A stretch of 64,000 nucleotides of DNA. Origin: Planctomycetota bacterium. GTDB taxonomy: Bacteria > Planctomycetota > UBA11346. Positions 18,108 through 27,208 of this stretch are shown here, one piece after another. The notes under the pieces are model-generated. The model was not told the DNA's origin, did not search any database, and worked only from the letters and a program-made list of their open reading frames with translations. The stretch is taken from assembly GCA_016745075.1 (NCBI GenBank), contig JADGDD010000009.1, positions 111,796-175,795 on the forward strand, given 5' to 3'. The stretch's first letter is position 1; each line of letters begins with the position of its first letter. A program made the position numbers and the translations under genes.

Positions 18108-19211
18108 ATGCCTGGAAATTCATTTGGTTCTCTGTTTCGCATCACAACCTTCGGCGAAAGCCATGGTCCAGCCATTGGCTGCGTTATTGATGGCTGTCCG
18201 CCAAATATTGATCTCGATCTGACTGCTGTGCAGCGATGGCTCACACGTCGTCGGCCTGGGCAAAGCAAGCTGGTGACCCCTCGTGACGAAAAGGATCACG
18301 TCCAAGCCTTATCTGGCCTCGACGAAGAAACTGGTAAAACATTAGGCACACCTATTTGCTTGGTGGTCCACAATACAGACCAACGTTCTTCCAGTTATGG
18401 CGATTGGCACCACATTTACCGCCCTAGCCACGCCGATTACGGTTATGATGCTCGTTACGGCATCCGTGCTTGGCAAGGTGGCGGCCGCTCTTCTGCCAGA
18501 GAGACCATTGGTCGTGTTGCCGCTGGCGCTCTAGCAGAACAAATCTTGCATCAACAATTTCCAAAACTACGTATTTGTGCTTGGGTCCATCAAGTCCACG
18601 ATCATAGTATTCCTGAAGAGGCTGCTGAAACAGCTGTATACACACGTGAACAAGCAGATGCCCACCCAACACGCTGCCCACATCCAGAAACGGCTACTGC
18701 TATAGAAACAGCTATACTCGCGGCAAAATCTTCTGGCGATAGCCTTGGCGGTATTATACGCCTCGCTATTCACGGGTTCCCTGCTGGTTATGGCGATCCT
18801 GTTTTTGACAAATTAGAAGCACTACTTGCTCAAGCAATGCTCAGCATTCCAGCCTGTAAAGGATTTGATGTTGGTAGTGGTTTTGGTGGTGCCTGCGCAA
18901 TGAACGGCATCAGTCACAACGACCCTTTCCAATGGCAAGACGGAGAGCTCAAAACAACCAGTAACCGTTCTGGCGGCATTCAAGGCGGCATCAGCAATGG
19001 CATGCCTATTACCTGCACTATGGCTTTCAAACCAACCGCTACGGTACTTGTTCCACAAGACAGTGCAGACGATCAAGGGAACAATGTCACCTTACAGGCC
19101 AAAGGCCGCCACGACCCCTGCGTATTACCACGCGCTGTTCCTATTGTAGAAGCCATGGCTGCACTGGTTCTCTGCGATGCACTCATGAAACGATCTGGGC
19201 AAAATATTTAA
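18108..19211 (+). CDS. aroC: Chorismate synthase
   Basis: 367 residues from the ATG at 18108, which has AAGGAT at 18095 and matches the conserved start of the family (NSFGSLFRITTFGESHGPAI); an open frame to 18045 adds residues the family lacks. Makes chorismate from EPSP using reduced FMN. Other marks: RRRPGQSKLVTPRDE, AWQGGGRSSARETIGRVAAG, GFDVGSGF and RHDPCVLPRAVPIVEAM. Ends 56 bases before a convergent LuxR-type gene. Confidence 0.96.
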   Translation: MPGNSFGSLFRITTFGESHGPAIGCVIDGCPPNIDLDLTAVQRWLTRRRPGQSKLVTPRDEKDHVQALSGLDEETGKTLGTPICLVVHNTDQRSSSYGDWHHIYRPSHADYGYDARYGIRAWQGGGRSSARETIGRVAAGALAEQILHQQFPKLRICAWVHQVHDHSIPEEAAETAVYTREQADAHPTRCPHPETATAIETAILAAKSSGDSLGGIIRLAIHGFPAGYGDPVFDKLEALLAQAMLSIPACKGFDVGSGFGGACAMNGISHNDPFQWQDGELKTTSNRSGGIQGGISNGMPITCTMAFKPTATVLVPQDSADDQGNNVTLQAKGRHDPCVLPRAVPIVEAMAALVLCDALMKRSGQNI

Positions 19212-19219
19212 CGTGCCTT

Positions 19220-19241
19220 ATACCCAATGTACGTTGGGTAT
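19220..19241. terminator. Stem-loop between convergent genes
   Basis: Arms ATACCCAA and TTGGGTAT around a 6-base loop, between the 3' ends of aroC and the LuxR-type gene. No T-run follows on either strand, so it may be a weak bidirectional terminator or an mRNA end protector. Confidence 0.4.
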
Positions 19242-19266
19242 GCACTCTTGAACAAAGAACGTTTCT

Positions 19267-19779
19267 CTATTTCCAGATTGCGTCAAGACCAAGTGTTTCC
19301 CGAACGGAACACGGTATCTTCCTATTCATATTATTAATATGACTTTTCACAGTGCTTTTATTAATAAATAACTCAGCCGCAATCTCCGCATTGGTACGTC
19401 CTTGCACAATAAGCAAAGCGATCTGCTGTTCACGAGCTGTTAAATGATATTCTTTTAAAGCATCTGCTGCTGCCTGCGTTTTCGATTCCAAAGGGTAGAG
19501 CAAGGTCGTTAAACGTTCTCCGTCATTGACCAAGCAAATATCATACTGTTCACCCTCAATTGTTTTATTGCCGTAAAACTGCATACCTTCGGAGCGTTCT
19601 GGGTGTTCTTTATTCAAACGATAATAACACATGCAGTTTTTATCACACACTGCACCGGTTAAATCTCCACACAATTTCTTACAAGATTCATTCTGTTCAA
19701 CAACCCGATGATCTGCATCTTTAATGCAGACACACACACGGCCATTTTCAAAAACTTGTTCTGCTTCTTCGGAAGACAT
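19267..19779 (-). CDS. LuxR-type regulator with Cys-rich sensor domain
   Basis: 170 residues. The C-terminus is a LuxR/GerE helix-turn-helix (about 108-165: LTAREQQIALLIVQGRTNAE, then INKSTVKSHINN). The N-terminal 100 residues look like a PAS-type fold and carry seven cysteines in the first 51 residues (16, 18, 33, 37, 45, 49, 51), which could bind metal or an Fe-S cluster or sense redox state. There is no receiver domain, so it is not a response regulator. It starts five bases after the stop of the FGE-like lipoprotein gene and is the last gene of that operon. Confidence 0.8.
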   Translation of the reverse strand: MSSEEAEQVFENGRVCVCIKDADHRVVEQNESCKKLCGDLTGAVCDKNCMCYYRLNKEHPERSEGMQFYGNKTIEGEQYDICLVNDGERLTTLLYPLESKTQAAADALKEYHLTAREQQIALLIVQGRTNAEIAAELFINKSTVKSHINNMNRKIPCSVRETLGLDAIWK

Positions 19780-19784
19780 AGTAA

Positions 19785-20723
19785 TTATGGAACCTCAAGC
19801 ACTAAACGTAAACCAACCGTACCAATGATAGCGCCAGCATCAACATCAGCAAATGTACGTCGGTTATCTAAACGAGCACTCAAGAGGCTGTCGCTCCATG
19901 AGCCGCCGTGCAGCTCTGGAGTGGTATCACTTAAATTAACAGCAGACCATTCCCACAAGTTTCCATGCATATCAAACACTCCATAAGCATTCGCTTTACG
20001 ACCACTCGCAACTGTCTCAGTTGCACCAGTGGTTGCCTCACGCGTCTCCCTGACACGTGCATAGGAAGCAGCACTCGTTTGAGGACTGCTGTCACCCCAG
20101 CTATAGTGTGAAAAACTTGTACCTGCTTGGCATGCATACTGCCATTCTGCAGCGGTGGGTAAACGCAAGGTGGCACCACCAACTGGCGCGGCTGCATTCC
20201 AAGCATTCAAAACGGTCACAACATCAGAAAACGAAATACCAAAGGCAGGGTCTCCTGATGCTTCTCTTCCATAATCAGATAATGGGGTAACAGATACCCA
20301 CGGCTGTGAACTGACAGATGCACCACTCGCTGAAACCAAGGCTGTCCATTGCCCCTGTGTTATTTCATAGGTCGATATACGAAAACCAGAAACGGTCACA
20401 CTAGTAGAAGTACCCGAGCTAGAAACATCGCCCCCCTCTGTCACGTTATCGACACTGGTTGTTGAAAGCGCTCCACCTGTTATCTCTTTAAAAGAGAGGT
20501 CTACAGCAGTATTGAGAAAGGAATCAACAGTGACCGTTCGTGAGGCAATTCCAATAGAAACATCGCCCTGCACAGGGTCTTGTTGCCCACCAGTGCCGTT
20601 ACCACCAGTTGAGCCACCATTACTTCCGCCAGTCGTCACACTTGCTTCATCACTACCACCGCCGCCACAACCCGCTAATGTACAAGCTGTCATTATGATC
20701 AACAAGGCCTTATTAGATAACAT
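19785..20723 (-). CDS. FGE-sulfatase-domain lipoprotein
   Basis: 312 residues from the ATG at 20723, with GGAGAG upstream. A lipoprotein signal ends in LAGC, so the chain is anchored by a lipidated cysteine. After a low-complexity linker (Gly/Ser/Thr) comes a beta region, then a formylglycine-generating-enzyme-like domain (about 145-312): STYEITQGQW, LRLPTAAEWQYACQAG, YGVFDMHGNLWEW and HGGSW. Many such proteins lack the copper cysteines of true FGE and act as binding or structural modules; no Cys pair like that of FGE is visible here. Located 23 bases downstream of the 1289-residue Calx-beta protein gene, likely in one operon with it. Confidence 0.82.
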   Translation of the reverse strand: MLSNKALLIIMTACTLAGCGGGGSDEASVTTGGSNGGSTGGNGTGGQQDPVQGDVSIGIASRTVTVDSFLNTAVDLSFKEITGGALSTTSVDNVTEGGDVSSSGTSTSVTVSGFRISTYEITQGQWTALVSASGASVSSQPWVSVTPLSDYGREASGDPAFGISFSDVVTVLNAWNAAAPVGGATLRLPTAAEWQYACQAGTSFSHYSWGDSSPQTSAASYARVRETREATTGATETVASGRKANAYGVFDMHGNLWEWSAVNLSDTTPELHGGSWSDSLLSARLDNRRTFADVDAGAIIGTVGLRLVLEVP

Positions 20724-20746
20724 AATTCTCTCCAATGTTTTATACA

Positions 20747-23700
20747 CTACAGAACCTCAAGAACAATAATCAGGATCTCTTGTAAATAGGATTCATCATC
20801 AAAATATACATCTTTTGTTGGATCTGTATTGACTTTCACAAGAATACCGAGTCTATAGTTCTTGCCATTTTCTGGTGCAGGATCTAGTGCCGCTGCTAGA
20901 CCTTTTGTATTATTAGGGTCCACCGTAACCGTAAATTTCATAACTTTGGAATCAGCAGTTGCGGTTGCTGAACCAATAGTAATCCAGTTTGGCAAATCGG
21001 TATCACTAGACAAGTTACTCAAAGAAACATCAAAATCAGCCACATTACGCGCAATAACCGTTTCCAACAAAACATCCACAGTCATAACTTCTGTGTTCAC
21101 TGGTGGGTTTGCCCCAAAACGCACTACCATATCATTCTGTTCACTCACAAATGAAGCAGTCGTTCCTTCCCCATCTAGGATTTCTACCGTTGCCGAGGAG
21201 GCCGTTTCTTCAGCAGAGTAAGTCGTATTTCCAATAACTTCAATAATAACGTTCTTACTTCCTGGCGTAGTGCTCTTATTTAAAGGAGTTACTTCAATAA
21301 GTATTTGCTTAATACTAGAAGAAAATGCCAAGTCTTCAATATCGATAGAATAGTCTTCTCCAAGTTTTGCCGTAGAAGCCGAGCTTATTTGTAATGTTAT
21401 AGGTAAATCAGTAAGGTCCTCAGCCCCTCCAGAATAAGTCACGAGCATACGCCCCTTGACCCCACTAAGTTTATTGGAGTTGCTTTGAGTAACTATAGAT
21501 ACTTTTGGTTCATCATCTAATATAGTTGCCGCTCCAGTACTATTATCAACATCCACCTCATATCCTGCACCGGCTTGAATAGTGAGAGAAGCTGTTTCGT
21601 CACCTTCAATTAACGAAACTTCATTTTTGGGAACGGTTATAGAAACAGTTGCTGAAGAGGAGGTGCCTGCAACCGTCACTGCTGGAATGGTAACTTTGCC
21701 ATACCATTTCCCATCCGTCTCTTTAGTTAAATCCTCACTTACAAGGAAATCAACTTCTTTCGTGCCTGTACCTCCAACCTTAAATAAGACCTCTACAGCT
21801 TCAGTACGTGTAGAATTTCGATCTATAGTAAAGGTAAAGTCAACAGAAGAAGTACTTCGTTCTTTGATTTCGGCTGGAGTTGGCGATGTTGTTACCGACA
21901 CCGTTCCGATTAAATCGATAACGTTTACATATTCATCGCTCAAACTCGAGAGAATATAATCATTGCTCGAAGTTAAGACAACATGAACAGACTCAAAAGG
22001 TTCATTGTCAACGCCATCAGAAACAGGATCAACAAGAATATTTGCTTGGGTGCTCCCCGCTGGCATAACAATAAACTCTGGTAAACGTATGTAATCTGGC
22101 TTCGGTGTATCTGTTGCTAAGCCAGGAGTGGCCGACTGCCCACTACTCTCATCAACAGTAAATGGAATTTTTATGTCTTGAGGGGCGGCTCTATCAAAGC
22201 GAACATCAAAATAACCAGAAAAGCTTGGCTCCCCTGCATCCGCACCTTTTCTAATACTTACAAAAATATCATCATCCGCAATAAAACCAGTAACCGTATC
22301 ATTACCACGAATAAAATCATCACTTTCAGTAAGCGTCACTTCAACAGTTTCCGCTCCTTCAGCATCCTCATCTATAACAATGGTATAATCTCCAAGAGTA
22401 GAGATTGAAAGCACATCTGTTTCTTGAGCAAAACGAAAATCGTCTTCGTTAATATTCACGCCCTCAATATTTGCCCCAACAACAACAATATCAAGATAAG
22501 AGGCGTTACTCGGCAGAGTCACATTTAATGTATTCCCTTCTGACCACCAGCCATTTACTGTTGTCAAAAGAACCCATTCATTATTACCCTCGATAGCATA
22601 CATCACAAAACAGTCATCGCCACCATCTTGCATCATAGTTGCAGTACCTGTCATCTGTACTCTCAACGGCATATTGGTTGGCGCTGCATTGCTATCTCGT
22701 TTAATTCGAAAGTGCATCTTCGGATCAAGTATAGCATTACCATTACCATCTAAAGCTGACCGTGCCGTTTCCTCTGCTTTTATATCATACCCATACACAG
22801 TGAAGGTCACTTCATCATCCTGAATGGTTACTTGGTTTACAGATTGATTTCCTTGCCGATAGAATCCGTTTTCACTTGGATCAACAGAAAGGACCACCTT
22901 CTCAGCTCCCTCAACAGTTCTATCAGGAATCGGCACCACGCGCACTTCAACTTCTGATTCTCCTTGAGGAAACAACACTGCCCCTCGAATAAGCCCACCA
23001 TCTTTATCAAGTAAGCTGTAATCAACTCGTTCTTCTGCATTTCCTGAACCAAACATAACCACGCTAAATCGCACAGCTAAAGAGCCTGCCGACGTATCTT
23101 CCCGTACAAATTTCAATAGAGCATACCCACCACTATCTTCTCGTACTTTTGGTTGAATAGCTTTTATGTTTATATCAGCAAAACCACCTGTTGGTAGTTC
23201 ATCATCTTCAATCAAAACTACAGAAGAAATGGCATCATTCAAAGAAAGAACTGCCGTCTCAACTCCTTCATGAACAGTATCATTATTAGGTACCACGGAA
23301 AAAGACATGGTTAAAGGTGTTGCCGATATTGAAACAACCAAATAATCATCAATGCCGTCCATCGCAGCACTTACTGTTACACCTGCTGGTGGAGAAAAAG
23401 TGTAATCTTGATTTGCGCCAGAACTTAAGGCTGTCCCAAGTAATGTATAAGGGATATACAATTCTGATGCATTGGCCGCATCAAACGACAAAGAAAAAGC
23501 CCCAGTCGTTCCGGGAGCTCCTTCTTTAGCATCAGTTGATGTTCCAAATGACATAACGGGTTCGTTATCTAAAACACGCATAAATACGGGCAATGTCGTT
23601 GAACTTGAACGCCACTGAAACCGTATCGTTTCATAGTCTTCTACATAACGGTCATCTGTCACAAGAACAGCTACATCGTCACCAGATGCCACTCCAACAC

Positions 23701-24616
23701 CAAAAGGGACCGTACTTGCCTGTGGTATGGTTAATTCCGTATAACCAGTAACTAAGCCGTCTACGGTAGCTGACGTTACAGCAGAGATTAACGCACCCGT
23801 CAGTATATGGTTTTTATTTGTTGGATACACAATGGTATCTGCTCCACCTGCTTCAAAAGCAATGCCATCACCGTTTCCATCTAATGAATAATCATCCACA
23901 TAATTAGTAACTGGAGCAAGAGAGGTCTCGTAAGCATTATCCCAATCCTGTCGCGCACTACCGGTAATAGCCAAAGGCACTACAATATCTTGAGTAGGAG
24001 TCGATAGTAAGCGAACTCTTAAGGTGCTATTACTTGAACCCTCTTTAGCATCTATTGTGGCTGTTCCGTCTTGAAATGGCACAACATCCAATTCCACTGT
24101 TGGCTCATTATCTAGAATAGATATTGTCTGAGAACTGCTCACATTTGTCGCAAGGTCAACCATAGTTACGGTAACCGTCTCAACACCTTCGGCGATATTA
24201 TCATCAAAGTTGTTCGTTACGCGAGCTGTCACTGACGGGCCTGGAGTTTCATCATCATCGTAATCCCAATTGGTCACTTGTCCGACAACTAAATAGAGGG
24301 CCGTTCCGGCTGGTGGCACTGTAAGAATACTACCTGAAGTAAAATACGTATGATCATTAATATCTGCGGTGGTGCCTATTCGTTGTGCTAGGACGTAGTC
24401 CAGCCCCTCTGTTGCTGTTGATGAAGAGCTGATTGTTACAGAAACCGTCCCACTTATGGTGGATCCATTGGTAAAGACAAAAGCAATGACTGGAGTATCA
24501 CTTCCGGCACCTTCTGTGATCGTACTCGTCGCCGTTCCAAGAGACACAGCCGATACCTGCTGAATAACTGAAACCAATAATAGAGCTAAGACAATTCTCA
24601 ATGCAGTACGTACCAT
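20747..24616 (-). CDS. Large exported protein with about eight Calx-beta domains
   Basis: 1289 residues with a Sec signal peptide (residues 1-23). The chain is a tandem of about 110-160-residue Calx-beta units, each ending in an acidic Ca2+-binding strand turn: LDNEPTVEL, LDNEPVMSF, EDDELPTGG, QDDEVTFTV, ADDDIFVSI, LDDEPKVSI and LDGEGTTAS mark the borders, and a further border is less clear. Recurrent EGVETV or EGAETV motifs precede them. Such proteins are Ca2+-stiffened surface adhesins or matrix components. No membrane anchor at the C-terminus is visible. It is the first gene of an operon with an FGE-like lipoprotein and a LuxR-type regulator. Confidence 0.85.
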   Translation of the reverse strand: MVRTALRIVLALLLVSVIQQVSAVSLGTATSTITEGAGSDTPVIAFVFTNGSTISGTVSVTISSSSTATEGLDYVLAQRIGTTADINDHTYFTSGSILTVPPAGTALYLVVGQVTNWDYDDDETPGPSVTARVTNNFDDNIAEGVETVTVTMVDLATNVSSSQTISILDNEPTVELDVVPFQDGTATIDAKEGSSNSTLRVRLLSTPTQDIVVPLAITGSARQDWDNAYETSLAPVTNYVDDYSLDGNGDGIAFEAGGADTIVYPTNKNHILTGALISAVTSATVDGLVTGYTELTIPQASTVPFGVGVASGDDVAVLVTDDRYVEDYETIRFQWRSSSTTLPVFMRVLDNEPVMSFGTSTDAKEGAPGTTGAFSLSFDAANASELYIPYTLLGTALSSGANQDYTFSPPAGVTVSAAMDGIDDYLVVSISATPLTMSFSVVPNNDTVHEGVETAVLSLNDAISSVVLIEDDELPTGGFADINIKAIQPKVREDSGGYALLKFVREDTSAGSLAVRFSVVMFGSGNAEERVDYSLLDKDGGLIRGAVLFPQGESEVEVRVVPIPDRTVEGAEKVVLSVDPSENGFYRQGNQSVNQVTIQDDEVTFTVYGYDIKAEETARSALDGNGNAILDPKMHFRIKRDSNAAPTNMPLRVQMTGTATMMQDGGDDCFVMYAIEGNNEWVLLTTVNGWWSEGNTLNVTLPSNASYLDIVVVGANIEGVNINEDDFRFAQETDVLSISTLGDYTIVIDEDAEGAETVEVTLTESDDFIRGNDTVTGFIADDDIFVSIRKGADAGEPSFSGYFDVRFDRAAPQDIKIPFTVDESSGQSATPGLATDTPKPDYIRLPEFIVMPAGSTQANILVDPVSDGVDNEPFESVHVVLTSSNDYILSSLSDEYVNVIDLIGTVSVTTSPTPAEIKERSTSSVDFTFTIDRNSTRTEAVEVLFKVGGTGTKEVDFLVSEDLTKETDGKWYGKVTIPAVTVAGTSSSATVSITVPKNEVSLIEGDETASLTIQAGAGYEVDVDNSTGAATILDDEPKVSIVTQSNSNKLSGVKGRMLVTYSGGAEDLTDLPITLQISSASTAKLGEDYSIDIEDLAFSSSIKQILIEVTPLNKSTTPGSKNVIIEVIGNTTYSAEETASSATVEILDGEGTTASFVSEQNDMVVRFGANPPVNTEVMTVDVLLETVIARNVADFDVSLSNLSSDTDLPNWITIGSATATADSKVMKFTVTVDPNNTKGLAAALDPAPENGKNYRLGILVKVNTDPTKDVYFDDESYLQEILIIVLEVL

Positions 24617-24835
24617 GGTCAGGCTTCCTTCTTTTTCGACACAACGAGTTCAACCAGCAGTTCTCTCAGGGGGCCTGTAACCAATCATTGATGGTGGAAA
24701 CGGACACCCTACAGATCAATGCAAGATGAAAATATGAATCAGAGTTGCCGTGAATCTACCTTGAACACAGGTAAAGTGCAAACGCAAATACCGTCACGAC
24801 AATGGATCCGAATGAATCGATTGAATCGATATATG

Positions 24836-25540
24836 CTACTTAATAGCAGTTACGCTCCACTGCCATTGACTATTTTCTGTGATTTGAACGGTGACGCTGA
24901 CTATGCAAGATGGAAGAGCAAGCAATTCTGCGTTAAGAGCAGCTTGGGCTGGCGGAAGTTGGTACCCACGGTGCCATTGATTTGGAAGAGCTGGAGCAAC
25001 AAGAACGTCGTACTCTTTACTATCTAGAGTTAAAACAACACGTTTTGTAATATAGCCGAGATACTCCTCAGATGCCTCTCCAGCACTGATGTCAGTGAGA
25101 ATCGGAGGAACAAGAGCTCCTGTTAATGGCATAAAATCCTCATCGTCTTGAAGACGGAGCTGAGAAAGAATGTCTCCATTTACGTACTCACTCTGAAATA
25201 ACCAACGCTGTTGAACAAGAACTCCACCGCAAACTCGACGAGCCACCTCTAAGTCATTCTCAAAACTCGTTCGATCCTGTAGGAGAATTCTCCCTGCTGG
25301 ACTGGTCCGGTCAAAGTCATCACTGGCAATCGCTACTCTAATAGCTGCTAAACGTTCTTCATATTCACGAATCATTTCTTGAAGAATAGCACATTTTTCT
25401 GGAGCGGCTTCTGGAAGGATAAGCCGTTCTTCTATGGTCATCGTACCAGTCCATTCTGAAGAAGGCTCCACCGCTCCTATAACAGCAACCATATCCTGAA
25501 GAGCTAAAAGTGTAACCAGTAAGAGCAATTTCATATACAT
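24836..25540 (-). CDS. Exported protein of unknown function
   Basis: 234 residues. Signal peptide at the N-terminus (MKLLLLVTLLALQ, cleavage near AVIGA). Residues about 45-115 are helical and charged (possible coiled coil around REYEERLAAIRVAIAS) and the rest is mixed. Two cysteines (about 50 and 102) could form a disulfide. No family recognised. Same strand as the Calx-beta operon, 219 bp upstream of it, so it could be expressed with it. Confidence 0.65.
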   Translation of the reverse strand: MYMKLLLLVTLLALQDMVAVIGAVEPSSEWTGTMTIEERLILPEAAPEKCAILQEMIREYEERLAAIRVAIASDDFDRTSPAGRILLQDRTSFENDLEVARRVCGGVLVQQRWLFQSEYVNGDILSQLRLQDDEDFMPLTGALVPPILTDISAGEASEEYLGYITKRVVLTLDSKEYDVLVAPALPNQWHRGYQLPPAQAALNAELLALPSCIVSVTVQITENSQWQWSVTAIK

Positions 25541-25640
25541 TTGACCTCTTGTTCAAAACCTATGTTTATTCGATTCCAATGCATATCTACATCCAGAACT
25601 TCATACCTTACTCTGTCCATGTGCTGAAGTTTTTCTAACC

Positions 25641-26135
25641 TCATCTCTGTACTCGCTCAGGCAACAACAATGAACCCCAGCTTTCATTATAAGGATGAAC
25701 TGTCTCTACACTCCCCTGTGCATCAACAAGTAGACGGCCTTCGTTGGCCCATTGAAACAATGAGCCCTCCATATTAAACACCTGCTGATAACCGCGCTCT
25801 TGTAATTGTTCAGCCATGTCTGCACTTCGATACCCCACACTGCAATAACAAATTATTGGCTGAGATAATTCAACAAGTATATCAGCAGCAGAGTCTACAC
25901 GCAAAGCACCATGTATATGACTCACCGCATACTCTTCCTCACTACGAACGTCGTACAGTACAGGTTGTATTTGGCTGTTATCTGCAAGCCAGGCAGCAAC
26001 TGCTTCCGTTTGTATCTGACGAGCAGCAGGAAAATCTTCACGTACCATGCGCAAAGTAGCATCCCATGTTGGCGCGTTGCTCGAACAGGAACAGAGCAGC
26101 AAAAACAAGCAGATAGATATGGTAGATGCATTCAT
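25641..26135 (-). CDS. Rhodanese-domain lipoprotein
   Basis: 164 residues. The N-terminus has a lipoprotein signal (hydrophobic run then LLLCSC; lipidated Cys at 15 or 17). Residues about 38-140 are a single rhodanese domain with the active-site loop CSVGYRS, catalytic C98, and the upstream YDVRSEEEYAVSHIHGA motif. Likely a periplasmic sulfur carrier or transferase, or a thiol-redox enzyme. Its start overlaps the lgt stop by four bases, and Lgt would be the enzyme that lipidates it. Confidence 0.85.
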   Translation of the reverse strand: MNASTISICLFLLLCSCSSNAPTWDATLRMVREDFPAARQIQTEAVAAWLADNSQIQPVLYDVRSEEEYAVSHIHGALRVDSAADILVELSQPIICYCSVGYRSADMAEQLQERGYQQVFNMEGSLFQWANEGRLLVDAQGSVETVHPYNESWGSLLLPERVQR

Positions 26136-27196
26136 TCGTCTACTTCCTCATCCACTGACTTCAATTTTTTCATTCGGTACAGAAGAAACACACCAACTAA
26201 TCCGAAAATAAACAAATGCAGGCTAATCATTTGGCTACCAGTACATGGAAACAATCCATAACAACTACTGGCAACAGCATTATTATCTCCACGCACACAT
26301 TCTAAAAGAAAACGGACAAAACCATATGAGGCACAAGCCGAACAGGCTAAAATGCCAGGACGAGGACGACGCGGCCACCATAACCAATGTGCAAGCGCAA
26401 GGAGGCATAAACTAAAAAATGCGTATAATTGAACAGGATGGCGAGACGGAGCTTCTGTGAGCGCATGACCATATTTTTGCTGTTCACGCCAACTCATATA
26501 GCTCTGCTGCTCTGTACATGACAATGCTCCATGAGCATCACACTGAACAATCGAATTAGTGAGCGGCTGGGTTATTCCCCACGCCTGTTCTGTTGGTGCG
26601 CCATAACAACAACCATTTGCAAAACAGCCAAGTCGTCCAAAAGCTACTGCTAACAATAAACATGGGGCAATCAGATCCGCAAGGATGGCCAAGGGTATTT
26701 TTTCTTTTTTTGCCAAAACAAAAACAGCAAGAGCTGCACACACCACACCGCCAAGCAAAACCATACCACCGCTATTCATATCGATCAATGACAACCAAAA
26801 TGTTTGCCCCTCTAATTCAGCAAATTCATGCCAGTACTCTTGGACGTAACGGAGACGTGCACCAAGCAAACCACAGGGCAAAGCAATTAACGCAATACGT
26901 AACAACGAGGGTTCTGAAATGTTTATTTCTTTTGCACGATACACAATTAGTGCCCATGCAAATAATAAACCGCCACAAAAACAAAACGCAAAAAGAGGAA
27001 GTTGCGCAACATCTTCCCACTGGCTTACACCAGAAACGACTACTATAAACCCTGCACACAATGCTGCAATTATAGTAATGAGATAACGCCAAACACGGGA
27101 TAAACCTTTTGTCTGGCGAAATAAAACAATCGCAATACACACCGCTACGATACAACCAATGGTATCTGGTAAAGGAATGGGCAGTACAGGAAACAT
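26132..27196 (-). CDS. lgt: Prolipoprotein diacylglyceryl transferase
   Basis: 354 residues, about seven or eight membrane helices. Transfers diacylglycerol from phosphatidylglycerol to the lipobox cysteine. Family marks: AFGRLGCFANGCCYGAPT (Lgt signature, with the functionally essential Arg and Asn), CGLLGARL earlier, and RHPVQLYAFF late. It is longer than the 280-290 residues of the E. coli protein because of extra N-terminal segments. Twelve bases downstream of the rhamnosidase gene and overlapping the rhodanese lipoprotein gene. Confidence 0.9.
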   Translation of the reverse strand: MFPVLPIPLPDTIGCIVAVCIAIVLFRQTKGLSRVWRYLITIIAALCAGFIVVVSGVSQWEDVAQLPLFAFCFCGGLLFAWALIVYRAKEINISEPSLLRIALIALPCGLLGARLRYVQEYWHEFAELEGQTFWLSLIDMNSGGMVLLGGVVCAALAVFVLAKKEKIPLAILADLIAPCLLLAVAFGRLGCFANGCCYGAPTEQAWGITQPLTNSIVQCDAHGALSCTEQQSYMSWREQQKYGHALTEAPSRHPVQLYAFFSLCLLALAHWLWWPRRPRPGILACSACASYGFVRFLLECVRGDNNAVASSCYGLFPCTGSQMISLHLFIFGLVGVFLLYRMKKLKSVDEEVDE

Positions 27197-27208
27197 CCGA
27201 GCCGACTC

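Noticed and set aside
24719..25027. Plus-strand frame upstream of the Calx-beta operon
   Set aside because: Overlaps the exported 234-residue protein on the other strand and reads as a by-product.
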